A stretch of DNA of 64,000 nucleotides from [Clostridium] clostridioforme AGR2157 (GCF_000424325.1 NZ_AUJR01000012.1:41432-105431); one strand, 5' to 3'; numbered from the stretch's first letter, positions 18,230 to 27,106 are shown. Notes: generated by a model from the letters alone, not told the origin. Made by a program: numbers and translations.

Positions 18230-19034
18230 AATATCCTCCAACCATCTGTCTTGTCCAATGCCCTGCAATCCGTTCAAATACAGCAAATACCATCAGGGTA
18301 ATGCCCATGAACAGAATGCTGTAAATGCAGGCAATGTTCCGGTTGCCGCTCTGTAAATAGGGAACCATCACAATCGCAAAGGTCTTTATCCTGCCGCCTC
18401 CAAGAAGCAGCGTTAGAAAATACTGACTGAAGGATACGATATAGGACATGCTTACTGCTGACAGTATCACCGGGACCAGCATTGGCAGGGTGGTCCTTCG
18501 GAATGCCTGAAAAGAACTGGCTCCCAGCACCCTGGCCTGCTCTTCCAGTGTAATGCCGACTGCCTGGGAGCCGTCCATGATAAGGCGCACAGCGTAGGGC
18601 AGGGAATAAATCAGGTGTGCCAGGATAACCCCCGACACAGTGTTATTAAGCCCCAACCGTATAAATGTAATCTGTATCCCCATGGCAAACACAGTAGTCG
18701 GCACCATCAGCGGAAGGACTACAAGAAAGGAAATCACATCCTTGCCCCGGAACTGGTACAGGATAAGGGCCCTGGACGTCAATACCCCAACAGTGGCCGA
18801 TAAAAGGGCCACTACAGAAGAAATCATGATGCTGGACGTCATGAGGGAGGCCAGCTCTCCCTTTCTCCTGACAATTTCCATGACAGCCCGGTCCGAGAAC
18901 ACCTGGGGAAATAAGCCGGGCCAGGCCCATCGTTCTGTAAATACCCATATCACCAGGCTGGCAGCGGGAATCAGGATGGCTGCACACAGCAGGGCTAGAA
19001 TCATACTTGAAATAAACGATTTTCTTTTCTTCAT
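18219..19034 (-). CDS. ABC transporter permease (second subunit, YnjC C-half-like)
   Basis: A permease of about 271 residues with six hydrophobic spans. The binding-protein-dependent EAA loop is visible as EEQARVLGASSFQAFRRTTLP near residue 180. I favour the ATG at 19034, with GGAG 9 bp upstream, over one at 19049 whose AGGA is too close. It corresponds to the second half of the fused E. coli YnjC permease. It probably pairs with the preceding permease to form the translocation pore. Confidence 0.85.
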   Translation of the reverse strand: MKKRKSFISSMILALLCAAILIPAASLVIWVFTERWAWPGLFPQVFSDRAVMEIVRRKGELASLMTSSIMISSVVALLSATVGVLTSRALILYQFRGKDVISFLVVLPLMVPTTVFAMGIQITFIRLGLNNTVSGVILAHLIYSLPYAVRLIMDGSQAVGITLEEQARVLGASSFQAFRRTTLPMLVPVILSAVSMSYIVSFSQYFLTLLLGGGRIKTFAIVMVPYLQSGNRNIACIYSILFMGITLMVFAVFERIAGHWTRQMVGGYYES

Positions 19035-19067
19035 AACCTTTTGCTCCATATCCTTCTGCTTCGCAGT

Positions 19068-19934
19068 TTACTGTTCCATCAACGCCTTCATGTTCTTCCT
19101 CATGATGAAATAATAAATCCAGGCGCTGAGCACGGAGAGTACGATGATGATTCCATTCAGTGCCATGGCATAAGGCCGTTTTCTTAAATCCGGATGAATA
19201 TACTGCTGATATGCCAGCACCGGAAGAGCCTTAGGGGAGGTTGCTCCCAGAAGAAGGGGAAGCTCATAGGCTCCCAGTGCAAATACAAATATAATCAGGA
19301 ATCCGCTGATTACCGCATCCTTACACAGAGGCAGGGTGACCTTACAAAACGCTGTCCACCGGTCCGCTCCCAGGTTTATGGCCGCCTCACCCAGTTTTTC
19401 ATTGATATTTGCCATCAGCGCAATGACAAAATAAATGATGAATGGAATCTCTTTCCACAAATATGCCAGTATGACCCCAACTCCCCTTGTATCGTAAATG
19501 AGCATGGGAAACTGCTGCTGTTCCTGCAATAATCCAAGGGCATAACCAAGCCTGGCCAGCATCCCATTCTGCGAGAAAATATTAACCATGAAAATGGCCA
19601 CCACCACATGGGGGACAATGATGGGAAGCTGTATCACCCGCATCATTGGGCCCTTTGTCTTTTTGTGCATTACACACACAGCGCTTAAGCACACGCCTGC
19701 CGCAGCGGCAATCCCTGCGGACAAGAATGCCGCCCTGAGGCTGTACAACACGGATTTAAGCATTTCCGGCCTGGCCAGTACTTCCCTGTAATATTTTAAC
19801 GTTGGTTCCCTTAATCCAAAAGCTGGAATCACCCCCAGACTTTGGGTGATTCCAGTTGCCAATCCTATGATAAAAAACAGGGACAGGATGATTTGGGGAA
19901 CCAGAAGCAAATACGGTGTCAGCTTTCTTCTCAT
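19068..19934 (-). CDS. ABC transporter permease (first subunit, YnjC N-half-like)
   Basis: A 288-residue integral membrane protein with about six spans; the EAA loop reads GEAAINLGADRWTAFCKVTLP near residue 190. A GGGAGGAAA lies 5 bp before the ATG at 19934, and that site is itself part of a threefold tandem repeat. Together with the downstream permease it makes the pore for the importer whose binding protein is encoded immediately upstream. Confidence 0.85.
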   Translation of the reverse strand: MRRKLTPYLLLVPQIILSLFFIIGLATGITQSLGVIPAFGLREPTLKYYREVLARPEMLKSVLYSLRAAFLSAGIAAAAGVCLSAVCVMHKKTKGPMMRVIQLPIIVPHVVVAIFMVNIFSQNGMLARLGYALGLLQEQQQFPMLIYDTRGVGVILAYLWKEIPFIIYFVIALMANINEKLGEAAINLGADRWTAFCKVTLPLCKDAVISGFLIIFVFALGAYELPLLLGATSPKALPVLAYQQYIHPDLRKRPYAMALNGIIIVLSVLSAWIYYFIMRKNMKALMEQ

Positions 19935-19938
19935 TCCA

Positions 19939-19980
19939 TTTCCTCCCATCAGTTTCCTCCCATCAGTTTCCTCCCATCGG
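19939..19980. repeat. 14-bp tandem repeat carrying three Shine-Dalgarno copies
   Basis: The unit TTTCCTCCCATCAG occurs three times without gaps (19939, 19953, 19967; last copy with one change). On the minus strand each copy presents GGGAGGAAA, and only the copy nearest 19934 is at normal distance from the permease ATG. It fills most of the gap after the binding-protein stop. Confidence 0.9.
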
Positions 19981-19988
19981 ATTCCTAA

Positions 19989-21209
19989 TTATTTACCAAC
20001 TACTTCCTCCGCCCAGATTTCCTCAATGATGGGAACCAGCTGCGCAGGCATCTCAGGAAGGCGCTTGGAGAGGAGCTCATCCTGGGGGATTGTTCCCTTA
20101 CCCAGGTCCACCCGGTCAAAGGCTGCCTTCTGTTCATCGGAAAGCTTTTCATTGTCCAATACCGGAATGACCCTCAGCTTCTCGTAGCGGTCCGCCTGGA
20201 TTTCCGGTGACAGCATCTCATTGATTGCCACCATGGCGCCGGCCTTATTGCCGGAGTTGGCTGCAATTGCCATGAAATTGGTATTGCCAATGGTGCCCTT
20301 GTCAAACTGGAAGGTTTCCGTGGTATCCGTATATTTGCCGTCCTCAATATTCAGGGCCACGTCATAGGCTCCGTACGTCATATTCATCACCAGTTCCCCG
20401 TCCGCGAACATATTGTCCACAGTAGTGGATGAATCCGGGAAGGTGACTCCCTGGTTCCAAAGGTATGGATTCAGCTCCCTTAGGTACTCCATGGCCGGAG
20501 CCACTGCCGCTCTTACGGTCTCCTTGTCAGCCTCCATATCCATGAACTGTTCATAGCCGCAGATTTCATAGATGATATTTCTTACAAATGCGCTGCCTGT
20601 AAAATCAGGAAGCGCCGGATACGTCACCTTGCCCGGATATTTCTGCACGAATTCCATCAGTGCCTGGGCGCTCTCAGGCACATCCGGCGTCACCGCCAGG
20701 TCCGCCACCATGACCACCTGGGCCTTTCCGTAAGGCGCCTCATACCCCTCAATTGGATAAGCAAAGTCCATGGTCACATCCTCGCTGTCCCCATCCACAT
20801 AATCATTGAAATTAGGAAGCTTGTCTGTAAAGGGTCCGTACAGCATGTTGTTTTCCTTTGCCGACTGGAAATTCTCCCCGTTAATCCAAATCATGTCAAT
20901 GCTTCCGTCCTTCTCGCCCGCCTGTATCTCTCCGGTTAACTGGCTCAAAACCTGGTCAATATCCATAGGAACACGTTCCATTGTAATGTCATATTTTTCC
21001 TTCATGACAGGCGCAAATACATCGTCCAGCCATTGGTTCAGCTTATCATCCCCGCCCCAGCCGTAGAACGTGACCGTGGTTCCCTTTGCAGCCTCCTTCA
21101 TCTCATCAAAGGACATGTTTTCCATGCCCTGACTACCGGTGCCTGAACACCCTCCAAGAGACAGCATCATTACGGCTGCCAATATCGCTGCTGTGATTCT
21201 TCTCTTCAT
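19989..21209 (-). CDS. ABC transporter substrate-binding lipoprotein (YnjB-like)
   Basis: A 406-residue lipoprotein: signal peptide with lipobox SLGGC (Cys at residue 20), then an extracellular binding domain beginning VTFYGWGGDDKLNQWLDDVF. The stretch FDKGTIGNTNFMAIAANSGN near residue 305 and the surrounding layout match the COG4134/YnjB group. The ligand of YnjB proteins is not established. It is followed by two permeases and an ATPase. A 14-bp hairpin stands between it and the rhodanese gene, which may set binding-protein mRNA levels separately. Confidence 0.85.
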   Translation of the reverse strand: MKRRITAAILAAVMMLSLGGCSGTGSQGMENMSFDEMKEAAKGTTVTFYGWGGDDKLNQWLDDVFAPVMKEKYDITMERVPMDIDQVLSQLTGEIQAGEKDGSIDMIWINGENFQSAKENNMLYGPFTDKLPNFNDYVDGDSEDVTMDFAYPIEGYEAPYGKAQVVMVADLAVTPDVPESAQALMEFVQKYPGKVTYPALPDFTGSAFVRNIIYEICGYEQFMDMEADKETVRAAVAPAMEYLRELNPYLWNQGVTFPDSSTTVDNMFADGELVMNMTYGAYDVALNIEDGKYTDTTETFQFDKGTIGNTNFMAIAANSGNKAGAMVAINEMLSPEIQADRYEKLRVIPVLDNEKLSDEQKAAFDRVDLGKGTIPQDELLSKRLPEMPAQLVPIIEEIWAEEVVGK

Positions 21210-21233
21210 TTTCTCATCCTCGCTATTAGCACT

Positions 21234-21274
21234 TTTCCCCCTGCCGTGATCTTATGCAGTACGGCAGGGGGAAA
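21234..21274. promoter_or_regulatory. Perfect 14-bp intercistronic hairpin
   Basis: TTTCCCCCTGCCGT and its exact reverse complement are separated by 13 bases in the 87-bp gap between rhodanese and binding-protein genes. There is no T-tract on the minus strand, so RNA processing/stabilisation, as in other operons with abundant binding proteins, is more likely than termination. Confidence 0.7.
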
Positions 21275-21296
21275 TAACATCACCGGAAGGGTTATC

Positions 21297-22214
21297 CTAT
21301 TCTGTCACAAATGCAGCCTGGATATCCTTATCCTTTGCGCCATTTTCAATAATGAACAGATTGTCAACATCAAATCCCGCATCCTTCAAAACAGAAATGC
21401 CGGTCTTTGCACACTTGTTGCCGCTGTAGCAAAGCAGGTATACTGGTTTGGACGGGTCCATCTCCTCTTTTGCCATCTTGTACATGGCAGTCTGGGCATC
21501 CGGGTCCTCAATCTCCTTTAAGGGGCACTGCAGGGAACCCTTTAAATGGCCTTCTGCATATGTATCATTGTCACGCACATCCAGAATCTGAACATTGTCT
21601 CCTCCAACTTCCTTTAAGGCATCTGCCGCCGCAACGGTCTTCCAGTCAATGTTCTCGTCTGCGCGGTTGGTGGTAAGGGCGCCTTTCTCAGATCCCAGGG
21701 CTTTTGCTCCGCCCTCCACAGTATAAATCAGGGAGCCGTCGATACCAGCCTCCTTAAGCACTCCGGTTGTCTTCTCAGCACCTTTCTTGCCGCTGTTGCA
21801 GATAATGTAGATTTTCTGTCCGTCGCTTAAGTTCTCCTTTGCATACGTGCTCATGGCATCTGCCAGCGAATCATCCTCCAGTGGGAAAATAGGGCACCAA
21901 ATGGAATCAGCCACTCTTCCCTTCACATAGTTATCCCATTCCCTTACATCCAGCACATGGGCGCTCTTATCTTTTGCTGCCGCCACTGCATCTGCAGGGG
22001 ATACGTACTGATAACTGTCATCTGACTGTGCAGCCGCTGTTGTCTCAGCACCTGCTGCATCAGCTGCCGTGGTATCTGCGGCAGCTGCATCTGCTGCTGT
22101 AGTCTCTGCTGCTGCCTGAGCTGTTGTTTCATTTACTGCTTTCTGGCCGCATCCGGCCGCCACTGTCATGGACAGCGCCATCATGATTCCTAATGTTACG
22201 ATTTTCTTTTTCAT
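21297..22214 (-). CDS. Tandem-rhodanese lipoprotein
   Basis: A 305-residue exported sulfurtransferase. The lipobox AAGC puts the lipidated Cys at residue 22, and an Ala/Thr-rich linker (residues 27-62) follows. Two rhodanese domains then carry active-site loops CNSGKKG (Cys 139) and CYSGNKC (Cys 262), both with the catalytic cysteine. The start overlaps the stop of the VTT membrane-protein gene as ATGA. Single-domain activity on thiosulfate or another sulfane donor is expected outside the membrane; the physiological donor and acceptor are unknown. Its place before a YnjB-type importer parallels E. coli ynjE with ynjBCD. Confidence 0.87.
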   Translation of the reverse strand: MKKKIVTLGIMMALSMTVAAGCGQKAVNETTAQAAAETTAADAAAADTTAADAAGAETTAAAQSDDSYQYVSPADAVAAAKDKSAHVLDVREWDNYVKGRVADSIWCPIFPLEDDSLADAMSTYAKENLSDGQKIYIICNSGKKGAEKTTGVLKEAGIDGSLIYTVEGGAKALGSEKGALTTNRADENIDWKTVAAADALKEVGGDNVQILDVRDNDTYAEGHLKGSLQCPLKEIEDPDAQTAMYKMAKEEMDPSKPVYLLCYSGNKCAKTGISVLKDAGFDVDNLFIIENGAKDKDIQAAFVTE

Positions 22215-22921
22215 TTCTTCCTCCTTGAATTATCTTGTTTTTCTATATATATTTTCCTTATCATGACAATTAAAGCAGATAAGGCAAATAATATCATTAA
22301 TCCTGTGACAAAAAACTTGGCGCCGCCGGTCAGCATTCCACCCACATAGGAGTACACGATGGTTGCCGGAAGCTGCCCAATACCCGTGGCAATGAAAAAT
22401 GACAGGAAGGGCATGGATGTAAGCCCTGCCGCATAGCTTACAATGTCAAAGGACACGAACGGCAGAAGCCGGCAAATCAGTATTGTATTTTTGCCGTATT
22501 TATCAAAAAAGGGGTCAATCTGTTTAAGCCCTGACTTACTGGTCAGCTTTTCCGCTGCATCCCTTCCCAGTATTCTGGCTATGTAAAAGCAGAGCGCTGC
22601 ACCAGCCATGGCACTGGACCAGGACAGGATTGCCCCCTGCCACCATCCAAAGAGATTTGCATTGGCAAAGGTGATGAGGAAGGCCGGAAGAGGCGCCATG
22701 ACAGACTGAAGTACCATCAGACCAAAGGATACCGCAGCAGCATAGCTTCCATAGGAAGCTACAAATTCCCTGACCACGGTAAAGTCCCCGGCAGCAAACA
22801 TAGTCACAATTCTATTAATCATTTCTTTCACGGATGGTATGCATATGTAGCTCAGAATTGAAGCGGCTATGCATGCAGCCACCACGATTTTCCATATCCA
22901 TTTACTTTGTTTTTTTTCCAT
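22211..22921 (-). CDS. VTT-domain (TVP38/DedA-like) membrane protein
   Basis: A 236-residue multi-span membrane protein, exactly the size of E. coli YdjX. The VTT/SNARE-associated core is seen as APLPAFLITFANANLFGWWQ near residue 90, GAALCFYIARILGRDAAEKL near residue 115 and RLLPFVSFDIVSYAAGLTSM near residue 155. VTT proteins act as lipid scramblases or flippases in several systems, but bacterial TVP38 members are not assigned a substrate. It is coupled to the rhodanese gene by a 4-bp overlap. A second VTT gene lies at 26335-27084 in the same run. Confidence 0.86.
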   Translation of the reverse strand: MEKKQSKWIWKIVVAACIAASILSYICIPSVKEMINRIVTMFAAGDFTVVREFVASYGSYAAAVSFGLMVLQSVMAPLPAFLITFANANLFGWWQGAILSWSSAMAGAALCFYIARILGRDAAEKLTSKSGLKQIDPFFDKYGKNTILICRLLPFVSFDIVSYAAGLTSMPFLSFFIATGIGQLPATIVYSYVGGMLTGGAKFFVTGLMILFALSALIVMIRKIYIEKQDNSRRKK

Positions 22922-22976
22922 TCAAATTCCTTTCTTTCAACGTAAATCCAATATCTGACAAACACGCTCCAGGCCG

Positions 22977-23987
22977 TCATGCCCGCAGCAGCCTGTCCAT
23001 TTCTTCCAGAAATCCCATGTCCAGATACTGCCCCAGCTTTTGAAACGTGGACTGGTTAAACAGCAGCTTATCCGGCTGCCGGTACTGCACCCAGGCCATA
23101 GCACACCAGGTAATGCCCCTCAGACAGGTGATGGGAATATAGGCAAGGGTACGCTCCCTCAGCCCCTTTGTGTCAAATCTGCCGTCCACCTTTTGGATGT
23201 ACTGATTTATGAAGTCTTCCATCTCCTTCCGGTCCAGAATCACATCCGTCTTCCAGAATGTGGTGGTAGGCGCAAGGAAATGCCCCAAATCCTGTGCAGG
23301 CTCCCCGTAAACAGGCTTCTCCCAGTCCACCAGATAGTTACCCTTTCCCTCTCCGTTGATTAGGAAATTGGTGGAATTAAGCTCTGTGTTGATGCAGCAT
23401 TCATAGCCTTTGCAGCCAGCAGCCTCCTGACGGCGTTTCCACCCCAGGTCCAGCATTTCTCTTATCTTCATTTTGGTTCCATGGTCTCCCAAATCTGAAT
23501 CCATGTAGGTCCGGACCATCTCCTCGCATTCTGTCAGAATGGCCTCCAAAGGGTCCGCCGGCCGAATCAGATGGCTGTCATTCCCCACCTTGATACTGTG
23601 GATATCAGCCAGACACTCCGCTCCAAAGGACAGCTCTGTCCTGTAATCCATGCCATGTCCCGGCAGGAATTCCATCACCATGATGCCATGAGGAATTTTT
23701 TCCAGGCTTCCGTCCACATAGAAGGGGGCCGGTGTCCTGCCCGACTGCAGCAGCAGCTTTAAGGTATCGTATTCATACTGTATCTGATGTTTCAAATGCA
23801 TCTGGCTGCCGCAGTTAACACGGAGCACCAGCTTTCTGCCGGTGACAGGATGGGTGAACAAATAATTTCTGTTGTACTCCCCCTGGGCCAGCAGACTGTA
23901 TTCCTCCGTCACCTCATCCGGCAGCCCCAGAGCGCTGCGGTACTGCTTCCAGGTTACATATTCCCTTAACCCTGCTATCCGTTCCAT
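22977..23987 (-). CDS. APH/choline-kinase-like phosphotransferase with altered catalytic loop
   Basis: A 336-residue protein with the aminoglycoside-phosphotransferase fold: a Lys/Glu pair region (KLVLRVNCG, EYDTLKLLLQ), then a Brenner-like loop NTELNSTNFLING where HxDxxxxN is usual, then LVDWEKPVYGEPAQDLGHFL in place of the DFG segment. The usual catalytic Asp is replaced by Glu (or is missing), while the metal-binding Asn and Asp are kept. It sits 6 bp after the glycosyltransferase gene. It may phosphorylate a sugar or alcohol made by that enzyme, or bind nucleotide without catalysis. The resistance function of APH enzymes is not implied. Confidence 0.72.
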   Translation of the reverse strand: MERIAGLREYVTWKQYRSALGLPDEVTEEYSLLAQGEYNRNYLFTHPVTGRKLVLRVNCGSQMHLKHQIQYEYDTLKLLLQSGRTPAPFYVDGSLEKIPHGIMVMEFLPGHGMDYRTELSFGAECLADIHSIKVGNDSHLIRPADPLEAILTECEEMVRTYMDSDLGDHGTKMKIREMLDLGWKRRQEAAGCKGYECCINTELNSTNFLINGEGKGNYLVDWEKPVYGEPAQDLGHFLAPTTTFWKTDVILDRKEMEDFINQYIQKVDGRFDTKGLRERTLAYIPITCLRGITWCAMAWVQYRQPDKLLFNQSTFQKLGQYLDMGFLEEMDRLLRA

Positions 23988-23993
23988 TCCATA

Positions 23994-25325
23994 TCACCTC
24001 ACATCCCTGTACATCCGGTCAATCTCTTCAATGGGCACCTGGTCCCGGTACATCTTTCGCAGCCGGTTCATTTTCCACATCAGTTTAAGCTTAGGCAGGG
24101 TTCCTTTTGGAAAACGCCTATCCGATGTATAAATGCGGCGTCCTGTCATTCCCAGCTTTACCCCCCGCTCCTTAAGCGTCAGCGAAAACTGGTAATCCTC
24201 CATCACAGGAATCTCCGGAAACATGCCTGCATCGAAGAACAGACTGCGGTCCACAAAGATGCCCTGGTCCCCAAACATAACCTTGCGGTCCTTAATCCGG
24301 TGGTTTGAAATCACACGGCAGGTGAACATGAAAAAATTCCGCGAATGAAAGGCAATGCCGAAACATCCTGCACTGTGGTCCCTCATCACCCTGCGTATCT
24401 CAGCCAGCGGACGGGGAGGCAGCTCACTGTCGCAGTGGAGAAAAAACAGGATGTCGCCATGGCTCTTCACAGCTCCCGTATTCATCTGCTTTGCCCGTCC
24501 CTTTTCCGAATGTATGACTCTAACCCATGGACGAATCAATTCCAATGTCCTGTCTCTGCTTCCGCCGTCCACAAACAGGATTTCGCATTTCCCTCTCAAC
24601 GGTTCCAGCTGGTCCTGCATCCGGCAAATGGTCTTCTCCTCATTGTAGACAGGGACAATGATGGAGATGCGGCTGGTTTTTGCCAAATACCGCCCCGTGG
24701 ATGTCTTCTGCAGCCCCTTGTCCTCCCGCATTCTCCGGCGGTATGCCTGAAGGTCCCGGTAAGTATCCATGTCCTGCAGGGTTTCCGTAAATCCAACCGT
24801 GCATCCCGCCGTCTTAAGCCGTAACACGGTATCGCGAAGCACGGAGCCATGTCCATATTCTTCCATGTCAAACACAGTCCGCCAGGGTTTCTTCATGCCC
24901 ACCAGATAATATCCCCCGTCCCTGGTAGGTCCCAGAACCACATCGTGATGTTTAAGCAGGTCAAATGCACGCTCCAGATATGCTGCCTTTACCTCAGGCA
25001 CATCGGTTCCCATGAGTATACATGAGTCATATCCCCGGCCCAGCACCTCACGCACAGCCTGATACATCCGCTCTCCCAGACCTCTGCCTCTTTGGGGAAT
25101 GTAATGTTCACCCCTGCCAAAAACCGGATATAAAAGCTCCCTGCCATCATCCGGTGTGAAGCAGATAAAAAGCTCCCCTTCCACGTTCCCGCATTCCCTC
25201 TTTATGTCTTCCAAAAAGCAGGTATGAAGGCGGGCGCATTCCTCCGGGCCAAGAACAGGCATCATCCTGGTCTTTGTCTGTCCGGGAGCCGGAACCCTTG
25301 TAAAAATAATGATTGCACGATTCAT
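23994..25325 (-). CDS. Fused TIGR04282-TIGR04283 glycosyltransferase-family protein
   Basis: A 443-residue fusion. Residues 1-210 form a DUF2064/TIGR04282 nucleotide-sugar-transferase-like domain (IIIFTRVPAPGQTKTRM, ILMGTDVPEV, LGPTRDGGYYLVGM). Residues 220-443 form a GT2-type TIGR04283 domain (ISIIVPVYNEEKTI, FVDGGSRDRT, HCDSELPP, GDQGIFVDRSLF, EDYQFSLTLKERG). The two families are usually separate neighbouring genes and are labelled arsenosugar-associated in some genomes; no ArsM or radical-SAM ArsS homologue is visible here. Location inside the VTT/rhodanese/Fe-S run suggests synthesis of a modified sugar or glycoconjugate. Confidence 0.8.
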   Translation of the reverse strand: MNRAIIIFTRVPAPGQTKTRMMPVLGPEECARLHTCFLEDIKRECGNVEGELFICFTPDDGRELLYPVFGRGEHYIPQRGRGLGERMYQAVREVLGRGYDSCILMGTDVPEVKAAYLERAFDLLKHHDVVLGPTRDGGYYLVGMKKPWRTVFDMEEYGHGSVLRDTVLRLKTAGCTVGFTETLQDMDTYRDLQAYRRRMREDKGLQKTSTGRYLAKTSRISIIVPVYNEEKTICRMQDQLEPLRGKCEILFVDGGSRDRTLELIRPWVRVIHSEKGRAKQMNTGAVKSHGDILFFLHCDSELPPRPLAEIRRVMRDHSAGCFGIAFHSRNFFMFTCRVISNHRIKDRKVMFGDQGIFVDRSLFFDAGMFPEIPVMEDYQFSLTLKERGVKLGMTGRRIYTSDRRFPKGTLPKLKLMWKMNRLRKMYRDQVPIEEIDRMYRDVR

Positions 25326-25385
25326 CTATAAGATTCTCTCCAATATCTCTATTACATCCTCCACCAGGGCCGTTTATCCAAACCA

Positions 25386-26369
25386 TCACCAGAATTTTGT
25401 CATCATCCGGTTGACCATTGACTTCCTGATATCCGGCCGCTCGTCACATTCCAGAATCTCAGGCAGCAGGTGCATGACCCCCTGGCAGCCGTTGCGGGTG
25501 AGGTTCCCCGCACAGGACGCGCAGTAAGTAAAAATATGTTCATATCCCTGTCCTGCAATCCGGCCAGCCATATTTCCAGCCAGGTCCGGCTCCTTGCCCC
25601 CGGCACACCCTCCCAGGCCGCAGCACTGCACATCCCGCACCGTTTCAGGCGCATTCTTCAGAAATGGAGACAGCCATTCCACCCACTGTCTTCTCTCCCT
25701 GTCAGGGCACGGGAGGAACAGGGCCCCATTTTCTTCCACCTGCCGTCCGATTCCCAGCCGGGATAATTTCTCATAAATACTGATGACCCGTACCTCCAGC
25801 TTATCCTTCAGGAAATCATAACAGTTGGGACAAAGCATCACGGCCTCCGAAGCCCCTGCCTTACGAACATTTTCATTTATCCTCCGGACAATGTTGTCCT
25901 CGTCCCTTTGAAGGCCAAGTTCTGCCACCGGTTTGCCGCAGCAGTCAAACAGGACTCCCATATCCTCCTTTTCTTCCAGCAGGCTGACTAATTTCCTGGT
26001 GGTCTTTGGATAAAAGGAAGGGAAATTACATCCCGGAAACAGGATGCTTCTGCCCGCAAGACGCCGTTTGTTCCGGTAAATATAATTCCGCTTTTCCGCA
26101 AGGAGCATGGCATATCCTTTTTCCGGACATTTCCCGTGATTTTCCTCCACGCTTTCCCTCCGCATTTCCAGGATAACAGACCTGCCGTCAATTCCCAGCG
26201 GGCAAACCTGGGTACAGGTCCCGCACAGAAAACAGTGATAGGCCAGTTTCTTAAGTTCTGACGTGTCGCCGACATCAAGGCCGTACTTACTTAAGAAGGA
26301 GCAGTTTTTCTGGCAGATGCGGCAGTGTATGCATTTATCGCTGTCCTTCATCCTGAACATTCCGTCCAT
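25386..26369 (-). CDS. Fe-S oxidoreductase with two [4Fe-4S] sites and CCG domains
   Basis: A 327-residue cytosolic redox protein of the GlcF/HdrD type. Two ferredoxin motifs open it, CIHCRICQKNC and CFLCGTCTQVCP, followed by two cysteine-rich CCG domains: FPGCNFPSFYP with FDCCGKP and CPNCYD, then QCCGLGGCAGG with TYCASCAGN. These domains bind a noncubane or [4Fe-4S] cluster in heterodisulfide-reductase-type enzymes. I place the start at 26369, overlapping the VTT gene end by 35 bp, with GAGGAAAGG upstream; the frame is open further but has no site. The partner flavoprotein and substrate are unknown. Confidence 0.8.
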   Translation of the reverse strand: MDGMFRMKDSDKCIHCRICQKNCSFLSKYGLDVGDTSELKKLAYHCFLCGTCTQVCPLGIDGRSVILEMRRESVEENHGKCPEKGYAMLLAEKRNYIYRNKRRLAGRSILFPGCNFPSFYPKTTRKLVSLLEEKEDMGVLFDCCGKPVAELGLQRDEDNIVRRINENVRKAGASEAVMLCPNCYDFLKDKLEVRVISIYEKLSRLGIGRQVEENGALFLPCPDRERRQWVEWLSPFLKNAPETVRDVQCCGLGGCAGGKEPDLAGNMAGRIAGQGYEHIFTYCASCAGNLTRNGCQGVMHLLPEILECDERPDIRKSMVNRMMTKFW

Positions 26370-27084
26370 TCTCTTCCAACCTTTCCTCAGTCTCCTGCAA
26401 TACGTACTTTTTCTTAAAGAACATGCCAAATCCAATGACAACAGCCGCCAGCACAGCTGTAATGATAAAATAGAAAACCCGGTTCTCCTTGTCAGCCAGG
26501 CCCGCTGTTCCCACTGTGTACATGGCTGTTCCGGGCAGCATGAAGAAGAAGGAACATATGGAATAGGTACCAAAGGGAATATCCGTGACTCCATATGCGA
26601 AATTCTGCAGGTTATAGGGAAACAGCGGAACCAGCCTTGTAATCATCAGCACAAACAGTTCATTTTTCCCTGTCTCGTCAAAAAGCCATTTTTTCAGGTA
26701 TTTATTCTTCATAACCACAGGTTTGATACTGTCCTTCAGGAAAAAACGTCCTGTCAGGAAAGCAGCCATGGCCCCCAGGGTGGCTGCCACTGTACAGCAG
26801 GCAGTTCCCAGCACCGGACCAAACAACAGGCCTGCCAGGATGGCAAAAGTAACCCCCGGCAGTGTGAGCACCACACAGCCAATCACTGTGATTACCATGT
26901 AGGCGCCAATTGCAGCCGCCATGTGTTCCTCTGCCATCCGTCCCAGGAACTTAAGCGTACCTTTCCCGCTTAAATAGGCCGACCAGCCAAATACATGGTT
27001 GCAGACCAATACCGCCAGGATGATTCCGGTGAATGATGCCAGCTTTTTAATATTCTTTTTATTATGCTTTTTGCTTTCCTTCAT
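26335..27084 (-). CDS. VTT-domain (TVP38/DedA-like) membrane protein, second copy
   Basis: A 249-residue membrane protein with the same core as the 22211-22921 product: VLTLPGVTFAILAGLLFGPV near residue 70, GAMAAFLTGRFFLKDSIKPV near residue 100, and TRLVPLFPYNLQNFAYGVTD near residue 145. The start at 27084 has AAGGA 7 bp upstream. The 3' end runs into the Fe-S gene. E. coli also carries two such proteins, YdjX and YdjZ, flanking a ferredoxin-like gene, which is the best parallel I know. Confidence 0.84.
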   Translation of the reverse strand: MKESKKHNKKNIKKLASFTGIILAVLVCNHVFGWSAYLSGKGTLKFLGRMAEEHMAAAIGAYMVITVIGCVVLTLPGVTFAILAGLLFGPVLGTACCTVAATLGAMAAFLTGRFFLKDSIKPVVMKNKYLKKWLFDETGKNELFVLMITRLVPLFPYNLQNFAYGVTDIPFGTYSICSFFFMLPGTAMYTVGTAGLADKENRVFYFIITAVLAAVVIGFGMFFKKKYVLQETEERLEENGRNVQDEGQR

Positions 27085-27106
27085 CCTCTGTTCCTTACCC
27101 TGCGTT

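Noticed and set aside
22977..23987. APH-like gene as an aminoglycoside resistance determinant
   Set aside because: The catalytic motif is altered and the context is a biosynthetic/transport operon, so resistance should not be assumed.
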